9,842 nt of DNA from JACXTP01 sp963827905 (lineage in GTDB: Archaea > Thermoplasmatota > Thermoplasmata > Methanomassiliicoccales > UBA472): NCBI GenBank assembly GCA_963827905.1, contig CAWHCB010000006.1, positions 1 through 9,842 on the forward strand. Direction: 5' to 3'. Positions 1 to 6,121 of this stretch are shown piece after piece. The notes beneath the pieces are model-generated. The model saw only the letters and a list, made by a program, of their open reading frames with translations, was not told the DNA's origin and searched no databases. Both the position numbers and the translations under genes were made by a program. The stretch's first letter is position 1; every line of letters begins with the position of its first letter.

Positions 1-198
1 AACCCCAGGTAATAATGATTATGAATCCCCAGACCGGCTCCATTTATCATCAGTTTACTGTGATCTCAACATAACCATTACATTATCTGATGAATTCCTT
101 GATTTTTTTTAATATTTGGAAAAAGGAAGGTGTGCGACCATTTAACTTCCTAAAATTATGGAGACGAAAATGCCAAGCCTTTGCTGAACAATGTAATG

Positions 199-219
199 GT
201 ATAAGGAAAAGATATTTGG
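199..219 (+). promoter_or_regulatory. Candidate TATA boxes for the panD-RNase H unit
   Basis: Two overlapping TATA-like elements precede panD: GTATAAG at 199-205 and GATATTT at 211-217. With the usual archaeal spacing of about 25-28 nt, the first predicts a transcript start near 229, giving a short leader that keeps the GGAGGG at 233-238. The second predicts a start near 241, giving an almost leaderless transcript. The sequence alone cannot choose between them. Confidence 0.45.
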
Positions 220-232
220 GAATGGTTATTAT

Positions 233-238
233 GGAGGG
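233..238 (+). promoter_or_regulatory. Shine-Dalgarno-like GGAGGG before panD
   Basis: A GGAGGG sits only 3 nt before the ATG at 242. The match to an anti-Shine-Dalgarno sequence is strong but the spacing is shorter than usual. It supports translation from 242 if transcription begins at the upstream TATA element (start near 229). Confidence 0.5.
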
Positions 239-241
239 ATT

Positions 242-583
242 ATGCGCTTCGTCCTTCGAGGTAAGATACACCGGGCCACCATCACCGAGAGGCACCCGGA
301 CTACATAGGGAGCATCGTCATCGACCCCCTGCTCCTCGAGAAGACGGACATCTGGCCAGGGGAGAAGGTGCTGGTGTCAGATGCGGACAATGGGGCTCGC
401 TTCGAGACATATGTTTTCGAGGGGGAGAGAGGGTCGGGGACGATATCCGTGAACGGCGGAGCAGCGCATCTGGTGAAAGAAGGGCATAAGGTCATAATCA
501 TGTCCTTCGAGCTCACCGACCGTCCGATCACGCCCAAAGTGATATTCGTCGACGATAAGAACGGGTATGTGAAGGACCTATGA
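242..583 (+). CDS. panD: Aspartate 1-decarboxylase, pyruvoyl-dependent (PanD)
   Basis: Converts L-aspartate to beta-alanine, the precursor of the pantothenate part of coenzyme A; cytosolic. The 113-residue product has the PanD layout throughout: GKIHRA at 7-12 with the conserved Lys8, YIGS at 21-24 where the proenzyme is expected to cut itself between Gly23 and Ser24 so that Ser24 becomes the pyruvoyl group, NGARFETY at 50-57 with substrate-binding Arg53 and Tyr57, and ERGSGTISVNGGAAH at 62-76 with Asn71. It is slightly shorter than the roughly 125-residue bacterial enzymes and loses only the variable C-terminus. The ATG at 242 places Lys8 and the cleavage site at family-typical positions and follows GGAGGG. 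It overlaps the RNase H gene by 4 bp. Characterised archaea usually make beta-alanine with a PLP-dependent decarboxylase, so this looks like a gene acquired from bacteria (inference). Confidence 0.93.
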   Translation: MRFVLRGKIHRATITERHPDYIGSIVIDPLLLEKTDIWPGEKVLVSDADNGARFETYVFEGERGSGTISVNGGAAHLVKEGHKVIIMSFELTDRPITPKVIFVDDKNGYVKDL

Positions 584-996
584 GGTTGACGGCGTATTCG
601 GATGGTGGGTCCAGGGGAAACCCCGGGGCGGCGGCCTATGGCTTTCTGCTGTGCGACCAGGAGGGCAAGGTGATCAAGAAGGGTGCGAGATATCTTGGCC
701 GAATGACGAATAACGAGGCGGAATACCTTGGACTTCTTGCGGCCATCGAGGCGGCGAGGCAACATGGCGCCGATGAGCTGGATATTTTCATGGACAGCGA
801 ACTGGTGGTGAACCATGTCCTCGGGAAATATGTCGTCAAGGCGGCTAACCTGCGGCCGCATTACGAAAAGGTCATGGAAGCGTTGGCCGCTCTCCGGCAA
901 TATCGCATCAAACATGTCCCCCGAGAGAACCCAATGATCAGGCAGGCGGATACCTTGGTGAACCAGGAGCTTGACATCTGCACCGCACCTCATTGA
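580..996 (+). CDS. rnhA: Ribonuclease HI (type 1 RNase H)
   Basis: Endonuclease that cuts the RNA strand of RNA-DNA hybrids using two metal ions (R-loops, primers). The 138-residue protein is essentially one RNase H domain. The acidic catalytic set is visible: Asp8 in the SDGGSRGNPG motif (7-16), Glu48 in TNNEAEY (43-49), Asp72 in FMDSELVV (70-77) and Asp124 in RQADTLVN (121-128). The HVPRENP segment before the last Asp is typical of the short archaeal/bacterial RNase HI form that lacks the basic protrusion of the E. coli enzyme. The start ATG at 580 overlaps the panD stop as ATGA, with an AAGGA at 572-576, so translation is probably coupled to panD. No functional link to beta-alanine synthesis is known to me. 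A hairpin straddles its stop codon. Confidence 0.93.
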   Translation: MRLTAYSDGGSRGNPGAAAYGFLLCDQEGKVIKKGARYLGRMTNNEAEYLGLLAAIEAARQHGADELDIFMDSELVVNHVLGKYVVKAANLRPHYEKVMEALAALRQYRIKHVPRENPMIRQADTLVNQELDICTAPH

Positions 997-1005
997 CAGA
1001 GGTGC
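985..1005 (+). terminator. Hairpin across the RNase HI stop codon
   Basis: GCACCTC (985-991) and GAGGTGC (999-1005) form a perfect 7-bp stem with a 7-nt loop; the TGA stop (994-996) lies in the loop. There is no strong T-run directly after it, so it is a weak case for an intrinsic terminator; it could instead mark or stabilise the transcript 3' end. Confidence 0.35.
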
Positions 1006-1061
1006 ACTTATGACGAATGTCTTCGATTAATTCGTGAGTGGTTAGGCCTCTCTTGATTAAT

Positions 1062-1069
1062 TATTTATA
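1062..1069 (+). promoter_or_regulatory. TATA box for the candidate small RNA
   Basis: TATTTATA is a strong archaeal box A match. A start 25-28 nt downstream falls at about 1091-1094, which is where the long stem of the candidate RNA opens (G1093). No protein start lies at a matching distance. Confidence 0.5.
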
Positions 1070-1091
1070 GGGGGGGCTGATGAGTGTGTTT

Positions 1092-1174
1092 CGGTGCTGA
1101 GGGCCGGTGGCTCAACTCTCCTCCTTATAGAGTTAGTTTATCCCCCCATCTTCATCGGCCTCGCACCAACTTTT
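1092..1174 (+). ncRNA. Candidate small structured RNA, class unknown
   Basis: The segment folds by eye into a long interrupted stem: GGTGC (1093-1097) with GCACC (1163-1167), GAGG (1099-1102) with CCTC (1159-1162), and CCGGTG (1104-1109) with CATCGG (1153-1158, one G-U pair). That gives 15 pairs broken only by one-base bulges at T1098 and G1103. Inside lies a second hairpin, AACTCT (1114-1119) with AGAGTT (1129-1134), and a single-stranded pyrimidine-rich stretch at 1135-1152. A TATA box at 1062-1069 predicts a transcript start at the foot of the stem, and TTTT (1171-1174) follows 3 nt after it. It does not fit tRNA, C/D-box or standard H/ACA guide architecture. It could be a small RNA, or a 5' leader or attenuator. 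Function unknown. Confidence 0.4.
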
Positions 1175-1249
1175 CATTATTGCCCGCGAGGTCGTTCGCT
1201 CCCTGGTCTTGTTCGAGCCTGGCAATGTCTCATTGATACCGTCAAAAAG

Positions 1250-1255
1250 ATATAA
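1250..1255 (+). promoter_or_regulatory. TATA box for the small acidic protein gene
   Basis: ATATAA preceded by an A-rich stretch (CAAAAAG). The expected transcript start, 25-28 nt on, is about 1278-1281, directly at the GTG codon at 1282. This would be a leaderless transcript and supports the GTG over the later ATG codons. Confidence 0.5.
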
Positions 1256-1281
1256 GGAAAAAAGGCAGATAGGGGATTGCG

Positions 1282-1479
1282 GTGTCGGAAATATCCTCGG
1301 ATGGTCTGCCAAAGAGGCGGACCCGAAAGCGGTGGATGATCATGATGGTCATGGACGATGAGAAGAAGAGGGAGATCGAGCGCCGCTGCGGGAAGTCCAT
1401 AGATGATATGGACGATGACGAGCTGGAAAGAGCTCGGTCCGAGGTGGAATCGAGCCCTGAGGAACCGACCAAATACTGA
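1282..1479 (+). CDS. Small charged protein of unknown function
   Basis: I do not recognise this 65-residue product. It has a short N-terminal stretch, a basic patch (PKRRTRKR, residues 10-17), a Met-rich hydrophobic hexamer (19-24), and an acidic, probably helical second half with one Cys (Cys36) and a DDMDDDELERA segment. There are no two-Cys zinc pairs and no real membrane segment. The GTG start is chosen because a TATA box lies 27-32 nt upstream. If that is wrong, the ATG at 1336 (residue 19) would give a 47-residue, strongly acidic protein. It converges on hisS with only 5 bp between the stop codons. Its coding status is plausible because of the promoter and charge pattern, but unproven. 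Confidence 0.5.
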   Translation: MSEISSDGLPKRRTRKRWMIMMVMDDEKKREIERRCGKSIDDMDDDELERARSEVESSPEEPTKY

Positions 1480-1484
1480 TCGGA

Positions 1485-2742
1485 TCAAGACTTTGTCGGT
1501 CCGAGATGGCTCACCAGCCCCTCGATGCCCACCAGGGTCTGGGTGCCGCTCGCCATATCCCGGACGTTGACGGACCCAGTCTCCAGTTCCTTCTCGCCCA
1601 CGATTATTACCTTCTCCGCGCCCACCGCGTCGGCGTACTTGAAGTTCTTGCCCATGTTCCGTCGCATCAGGTCCATGTCGGCAGATATGCCGCCCTTGCG
1701 CAACATGGCGGTGATCTCACAGGCCTTGCTTCGGGTGGAATCGCCCACCGGGACCACGTAAGCCTGCAAACGGACCTTGATCGGAAGCGAACCTTCCTTC
1801 TCCAAAGCGATGAGGGTCCTATCGAAACCGATGCCGAAGCCGGTGGAATGGACCTTCTCACCGCCGAACAGCTCGCTCAGGGAGTAAGACCCTCCCCCGC
1901 AGATCTGCTTCTCCGCCCCTAGCTTGGGGGCGTCGACCTCGAACACCACGCCAGTGTAATAGGCCAGCCCACGGACCACGCCCAGATCTACCTGCAGGTT
2001 GCGGAAACCATAATGCTGAAGGATGTCGAAGACCTCCTCCAGGTAGGCCTTGGCCTCGCCCTCATAATCGTTTAGAACGCTGATGGGGCCGGATATCTGG
2101 GTGGTCCGAACGACCTTCTCCATCCCCTCGTCGGACATGCCCGCCCCCTTCATCAATGGGGCCGCCTCGTCGTACAGCTTCTTGTCCAGCTTCTGCAGTA
2201 TCGGCAACGCCGCATCACCCGCCACCCCCGCCTCGGCGAGCAGCGACCGCAGGATGCCGATGTGCCCGATGCGGATGCGATAGTCCTGAAGGCCAGTGGC
2301 CTCGAGCATGGAGGCCGCCAGACCGATGACCTCGGCGTCCATCTCCGGGGTCGGAGGAACCGATGACCTCGGCCCCGAACTGGTAGAACTCACGGAACCT
2401 ACCGGCCTGGGGCCTTTCGTACCGGAAGCACGGTCCGAAGTAGAACAGCTTGAGCGGGCGGGGATAGTTGGTCAGATCGTTGATGAAGAAACGGATGACC
2501 GGTGCGGTGAGCTCTGGGCGGAGGCAGATCTCCCTGTCCCCCTTGTCCTTGAAGGCATAGATCTCGTCGACGATCCCTGGCCCGGACTTGGTGGTGAAGA
2601 GCTCGGTGTGCTCGAAGGTGGGGGTCTGGACCTCGCGGAAGCCATGGGCCAGACATATCGAACGCATCATGCTTTCGAAATATCTTCTGGTCTCCATCTC
2701 GGAAGGGCCGAAATCCCTCGTGCCGCGCGGTCTTTGGATCAT
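1485..2742 (-). CDS. hisS: Histidyl-tRNA synthetase, with one frameshift
   Basis: Class II synthetase that charges tRNA-His with histidine. The N-terminal part (2742 to about 2350) shows the motif 1 region, RPELT (75-79) and motif 2, FRYERPQAGRFREFYQFGAE (106-125). The C-terminal part (about 2347 to 1485) shows the histidine-binding segment RGLAYYTG (about 257-264), motif 3 GFGIGFDR (about 301-308) and the anticodon-binding domain. The frame changes after GSSDP: the gene reads CCCC where CCC would continue directly as EMDAEVIGLAA. Removing one base gives a 418-residue protein, normal for the family. No motif is lost, and the enzyme is essential, so the shift is more likely a consensus error than a pseudogene. 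The start ATG at 2742 has no good ribosome-binding sequence; a weak GTTAAG box about 28 nt upstream would suit a leaderless transcript. Confidence 0.9.
2347..2350 (-). other. Frameshift site in hisS (GGGG on + strand)
   Basis: Reading GGG instead of GGGG here joins the two hisS frames without loss (SSDP then EMDAEV), matching the conserved HisRS segment after motif 2. Confidence 0.85.
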
Positions 2743-2814
2743 CTGCCGAGCAATATTTTGGTCGGACTTAACCTTTTCGTGGACTGGCCATCCATCAGAC
2801 CTTGACCAGCTTTC

Positions 2815-3996
2815 CTATTTTGCCGAGTCCAAGGCTTGGTCCAGGTCCTCGATGATGTCCTCGATGTCCTCTATTCCAGCAGATATGCGGATGAGCGAAT
2901 CGTTTAGGCCCAGGCGCTTACGTTCCTCGGCGGAGAAGGCCACATGGGAGGTGTTGAGCGGCATGCTCGCCAACGATTCCACGCCGCCCAAGCTAGGGGC
3001 CAGAGCTATCATGCGCAACGACCTCATCACCTTGAAGGCGGCCTTCTGACCGCCTTTGATCTCGAAGGAGACCATGCCCCCGAAGCCCCGCAATGTGCGG
3101 CGGGCGAGCTCGTATTGGGGGTGGGAGGGGAGGCCAGGATAATGCACCCTCTGCACCTTCTCATGGCTCTGAAGATGGGTGGCAAGGGCCATCCCGTTCT
3201 CGTTGTGCCTCTGCATGCGCACCGCCAGGGTCTTCATGCCCCGAAGCAGCAGGAACCCTCCCATCGGGTCCAGGTTCCCCCCTATGGTGACACGGCGCTT
3301 CCAGATCTCCTGCACGATCGATCTTGGGACCGGCCACCGCCCCTGCCACCAGGTCCGAATGTCCATTGAGGTACTTTGTGCAGGAATGCATCACGATGTC
3401 GGCGCCCATGGCCAATGGGTTCTGGTTCATGGGGCTGGCAAAGGTGCTGTCGATGGCCACCTTGACGCCGAGGTCGTGGGCGCCCTTCGCCACCGCCTCC
3501 ACGTCCACCAACTTCAGCAAAGGATTGGTGGGGCTCTCCAACCAGATGAGCTTTGTGCTCTTGTCCACGGCGGACAGGATGTCCTCGGTCCGCACCGATG
3601 GCACGAAAGCGGTCTCGATCCCGAACCGGGGGAGCTCGTTCTTGAACAGGTTGAACGTGCCGCCATAGATGTCCTCCATGGACACTATGCCGGTCCCCCT
3701 TGCTCAGCAACGATAGGGCTATGGCCGAGGTCGCTGCCATGCCCGAGGCGAACACCAAGGCGTCCTCCGCCCCCTCCAGCGAGGCGATCTTCTCCTCCGC
3801 GGCCCTAATGGTGGGGTTGCCATGACGGGAGTAGATGAACGTGCCCTCCGGGAGCTCGCCCTTCCAGGTGGACTCGTTCTCGGTGGGATAGTAGAAGGTG
3901 GCCGTCTGGACGATCGGGGTGTTCACAGACCCCAGTGACGCCCACGAGCTCGCCTGCATGCACCGATTTGGTGGATGGGCCTTGCCTTGGCTTCAT
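2815..3996 (-). CDS. Cystathionine gamma-synthase/lyase family PLP enzyme, three frameshifts
   Basis: A PLP enzyme of the Cys/Met metabolism (trans-sulfuration) family. Once three single-base insertions are removed, the 392-residue product is complete: STKSVHAGE (8-16), NTPIVQTATF (25-34), the phosphate-contacting YSRHGNPT (55-62), ASGMAA (83-88), IYGGTF (109-114), Asp182 in IDSTFA, which pairs with the PLP ring nitrogen, and the PLP Lys206 in SCTKYLNGHSD. A C-terminal SLGGVESL and RISAGIEDIEDIIEDLDQAL end follow. The last parts resemble cystathionine gamma-lyase at least as much as gamma-synthase, so the reaction (homocysteine to cysteine direction, or the reverse, or another gamma-elimination) is not decided. 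The ATG at 3996 is preferred over 4029 because the STKSVHAGE start follows closely and a TTTAAT box lies about 25 nt upstream. The gene lies 46 bp after the DRG gene and 72 bp before hisS. Confidence 0.88.
3324..3328 (-). other. Frameshift site 3 in the trans-sulfuration gene
   Basis: On the plus strand TTGGG is followed by ACCGG. Removing one G (or one T) joins AGAVAGP to RSIVQEIWKRR, the expected continuation just after the PLP lysine region. The run is only 3 G or 2 T, so the exact base is uncertain. Confidence 0.75.
3691..3699 (-). other. Frameshift site 2 in the trans-sulfuration gene
   Basis: A run of five C on the plus strand (3695-3699) next to CGG. One base fewer joins LSLLSKG to IVSMEDIYGGTF. 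Shortening the C-run gives SKGTGIVS; removing a G of CGG instead gives SKGDRIVS, closer to the family GD-x-V pattern, so the exact base is uncertain within 3691-3699. Confidence 0.8.
3930..3933 (-). other. Frameshift site 1 in the trans-sulfuration gene
   Basis: A run of four C on the plus strand. Reading three joins KSVHAGELVGVTG to SVNTPIVQTATF, the standard N-terminal order of the family (HAGE ... TG-x-VNTPI). Confidence 0.85.
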
Positions 3997-4015
3997 GCTT
4001 CGAAAAAACGCTTCC

Positions 4016-4026
4016 CTATGATTAAA
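4016..4026 (-). promoter_or_regulatory. Candidate TATA box for the trans-sulfuration gene
   Basis: On the minus strand, GTTTAATCAT lies about 25-28 nt before the ATG at 3996, which would give a leaderless transcript. It sits in the gap between the DRG stop and this gene, so the gene may be transcribed on its own as well as by read-through. Confidence 0.4.
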
Positions 4027-4042
4027 CATTCGTCCCGGGCCT

Positions 4043-5158
4043 TCATTCGCCGGTGCGTTTTATGATCACGCTCAGCACGTCCCCGTCCTGGAGAACATGG
4101 TCCAAGCCCACCATCTGCCCTGGGAACTTGGCGCTCTTGCCCCAGACCACGGCGTAGCGGAAGTTCTGCCGGAAGACACGGTGCAACGAGTCACAAACCT
4201 CCCCCACGGAGCTGTCCTTGCGCACAATCAGTGGTTCCTTGAGGTCGGCATCCTGTCCCTGCTTCTTCAGGAACACCCGGATGAGGTCGATGTGGGTGAA
4301 GATGGACTCCTTGAGCTCGTCCAGACCCTGCTCCTTGGCGGCGGAGATGAATATGGGGTGCCACTGACGCAGCTCCTTCTTCAGCTGCTTCAGGTGCTCC
4401 TTGTCGGCGGTGTCCACCTTGTTGATGACTAGGATGGCCTTGCTATAGATCCGGTTGCCGGTAAGCACATCGATGAGCTGGTCCACCGTCACGTCCTCGC
4501 GGATGACCACATCGGCGCTGATGTAGCCATACTCCGCCACCACCTCCTTGGCAAGTTCCTCGTCCATCTTGGTGAGGGGGACGGTGGTCTTGATCTCGAT
4601 GCCGCCCTGCTCGCGCCTGGTGATGACCACGTCTGGAGGTCGGGTGTTCAGTCGCATCCCGGTCCCCTCCAGCTCGTTTATCAGGACATGCAGGTTCGTA
4701 TCATAGGGGTCCATGATGAAAAGTATGAGGTCGGCGGCCCGCACCACCGAAAGCACCTCCCTCCCCCGACCCTTGCCCTTGGCCGCATCCCGGATCAGAC
4801 CGGGCAGGTCCAATATCTGGATCTTGGCGCCTTTGTACTCCATGACGCCTGGCACGACGTCCAGCGTGGTGAAGTCGTAGGCACCCACCTCGCTATCGGC
4901 ATCGGTGAGCTTGTTGAGGAGCGTGGACTTGCCCACGCTGGGGAAGCCCACCAAGGCCACGGTGGCATTCCCTGACTTCTTCACCCCATAGACCCGCCCC
5001 CCGCCCCCGGAGGCGGAGCGGCGCTTCTCCTGTTCCATCTTGAGGCGGGCTATCTTGGCCTTCAGCTTACCGACGTGATACTCGGTATGCTTGTTGACCT
5101 GGGTCTTGTCGATCTCCGCCTGGACCTCTTTGATCTGTTCTTCTATGGGGGAGCCCAT
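4043..5158 (-). CDS. DRG-family GTP-binding protein (OBG/DRG, TGS domain)
   Basis: A translation-associated GTPase of the archaeal/eukaryotic DRG family, cytosolic. The 371-residue protein is intact. An N-terminal helical region rich in Lys and Glu (1-50) with a GGGG hinge precedes the G domain: G1 GFPSVGKST (71-79), a conserved DFTTLDVVPG (95-104) covering switch I, G3 DLPG (117-120), G4 NKVD (246-249) and G5 SAAK (272-275). A helical DRG-specific insertion lies between G3 and G4, and a TGS domain occupies about 293-369. The length and order match DRG proteins (about 365 residues). Family members are known to bind ribosomes, in eukaryotes with the partner DFRP, but no partner gene is seen here. 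The ATG is 2 nt after the carbamate kinase stop, so the two are almost surely co-transcribed. The reading frame has no shift although its neighbours on both sides do. Confidence 0.95.
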   Translation of the reverse strand: MGSPIEEQIKEVQAEIDKTQVNKHTEYHVGKLKAKIARLKMEQEKRRSASGGGGRVYGVKKSGNATVALVGFPSVGKSTLLNKLTDADSEVGAYDFTTLDVVPGVMEYKGAKIQILDLPGLIRDAAKGKGRGREVLSVVRAADLILFIMDPYDTNLHVLINELEGTGMRLNTRPPDVVITRREQGGIEIKTTVPLTKMDEELAKEVVAEYGYISADVVIREDVTVDQLIDVLTGNRIYSKAILVINKVDTADKEHLKQLKKELRQWHPIFISAAKEQGLDELKESIFTHIDLIRVFLKKQGQDADLKEPLIVRKDSSVGEVCDSLHRVFRQNFRYAVVWGKSAKFPGQMVGLDHVLQDGDVLSVIIKRTGE

Positions 5159-5160
5159 TT

Positions 5161-6121
5161 TTACCGCTCTTTGACTATGGTCGTTCCGGAAAGACCCTCT
5201 AGGGCCGAAGGCAGGTGGTCGGCATCGGTTATCAACGCCTTGCCGCCTTCATCGGCGAACCCGCAGGCCGCCGTCACCTTGGGGCCCATGGTCCCTGCGG
5301 GAAACTGACCCTCGACCATCAATGCCATCATCTCTGTCGGGGGTGGCCTTGGTTATGGCGAGGGGGGACCGGGTCCGGAACCCTTTGTAGACTGCCTCAA
5401 TATCGGTCAGCATTATTAGCATATCGGCGCTCAGGTCCCTAGCGATGAGCGCGGAGGTGAGGTCCTTGTCGATGACCGCCTCCATCCCAGAATATACGTC
5501 CCCCTGACGGCGGAGCGGTACGCCGCCCCCTCCACCAGCTATGAGGATGGTCCGTCTCCCCTGCTGCTTGACCAATTCACCCAGATGTCCAATGCCTAAG
5601 ACCTCCAAGGGTGGAGGGGATGGGACGACCCGGCGATAGCCTCCTCGGGCCGCGTCCTCGACCATCTCCCAACCCCTTTGCGCCTGTATCTCCACCGCCT
5701 CCTGTTCCGAATAATATGGCCCGATGGGTTTGATGGCTCGTCCGTCGTCATTTCCTGGGTCGATCGTCACGGCGGTCAGGGCACAGATGACGTCAGCTTC
5801 GATCCCTGCCCTCCGCATTTCGTTCATCAGGGCCAATTGGAACATATAACCGATCTGACCTTGCGATTGCGCCACGCAGACGTCCAAGGGCATGGACGGG
5901 ACCTTACCGCGGGCCATCTCGTTCTGCAATAGGATGTCCCCCACCTGGGGGCCGTTGCCGTGCGTGAACACGATGCCGCTGAAACGTTCCATGACGCTGA
6001 CCACACGACGCATCGTCGCATGGAGGTGGCGCATTTGCACAGCGAAGGTGGCCTCCTCTCCAGGACGAAGTATGGCGTTCCCGCCCAACGCGATGACGGC
6101 AAGTCCTTGTCCCTCGATCAT
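5161..6121 (-). CDS. arcC: Carbamate kinase, with one frameshift near the C-terminus
   Basis: Catalyses ATP + carbamate (from NH3 and CO2) to and from carbamoyl phosphate + ADP; amino-acid-kinase fold. Visible motifs are VIALGGNAIL (9-18), FTHGNGPQVGD (52-62), AQSQGQIGY, VPSPPP, the Gly-rich AGGGGGVP, DKDLTSALIA and MLTDIEAVY. The frame breaks after ITKATP. One base fewer in the CCCCC run (plus-strand GGGGG, 5339-5343) continues as TEMMALMVEGQFPAGTMGPK, with the family GTMGPKV motif, and ends in TTIVKER. The repaired length is 319 residues, normal for the family. The ATG at 6121 puts IALGGN at its usual place; an in-frame upstream extension to 6244 has no family similarity. A weak AAGAATAG about 27 nt upstream could be a leaderless promoter. 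No arginine deiminase or ornithine transcarbamylase is next to it, so the direction of use is unclear. It ends 2 nt before the DRG gene. Confidence 0.9.
5339..5343 (-). other. Frameshift site in carbamate kinase (GGGGG on + strand)
   Basis: Four G instead of five restores the C-terminal 66 or so residues, including GTMGPKVTAACGFADEGG, and the stop TAA at 5161-5163. Confidence 0.85.

Larger units (their letters stand above)
1..241. other. A/T-rich non-coding region upstream of panD
   Basis: No credible gene lies here; the short open frames have no recognisable sequence and run into panD in a different frame. The region is much richer in A/T than the genes to its right. It contains a run of eight T (103-110), which could be a U-rich terminator for a plus-strand gene left of the window, two TATA-like elements close to panD, a GGAGGG ribosome-binding sequence, and an exact 11-bp inverted repeat (74-84 and 190-200). 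Confidence 0.6.
997..1281 (+). other. Intergenic region with a candidate RNA gene and two promoters
   Basis: No convincing protein gene on either strand. From left to right it holds the right arm of the hairpin at the RNase H stop, two copies of GATTAATT exactly 30 bp apart (1025-1032, 1055-1062), a TATA box at 1062-1069, a foldable segment at 1093-1167 followed by TTTT, and a second TATA box at 1250-1255 in front of the small gene at 1282. Confidence 0.6.

Noticed and set aside
90..308. Small plus-strand open frame before panD
   Set aside because: It overlaps panD out of frame, has no family resemblance, and its first part is translated from A/T-rich promoter sequence.
301..993. Minus-strand open frame of 230 codons across panD and RNase H
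   Set aside because: Both plus-strand genes are certain from catalytic motifs; this frame has no recognisable sequence.
1077..1100. C/D-box small RNA (CTGATGA followed 13 nt later by CTGA)
   Set aside because: The C box has the wrong first base, there is no second C'/D pair at the right spacing, and the TATA box predicts a transcript that begins after the C box.
1071..1147. Pairing of the G-run at 1070-1076 with CCCCCC at 1142-1147
   Set aside because: It competes with the longer, better supported stem, and most of the G-run lies upstream of the predicted transcript start.
1093..1168. tRNA-like element (stem ending GCACCA)
   Set aside because: There is no T-arm consensus, no anticodon arm and no D-arm; the acceptor-like stem continues well beyond 7 pairs.
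2296..2805. Plus-strand open frame opposite hisS
   Set aside because: Antisense shadow of hisS motif regions in a G+C-rich gene; no family similarity and no start signals.
2815..3996. Programmed ribosomal frameshifting as the cause of the multiple frames
   Set aside because: Three shifts in one metabolic gene, the same direction in unrelated neighbours and no slippery-site plus structure pattern make a sequence error far more likely.
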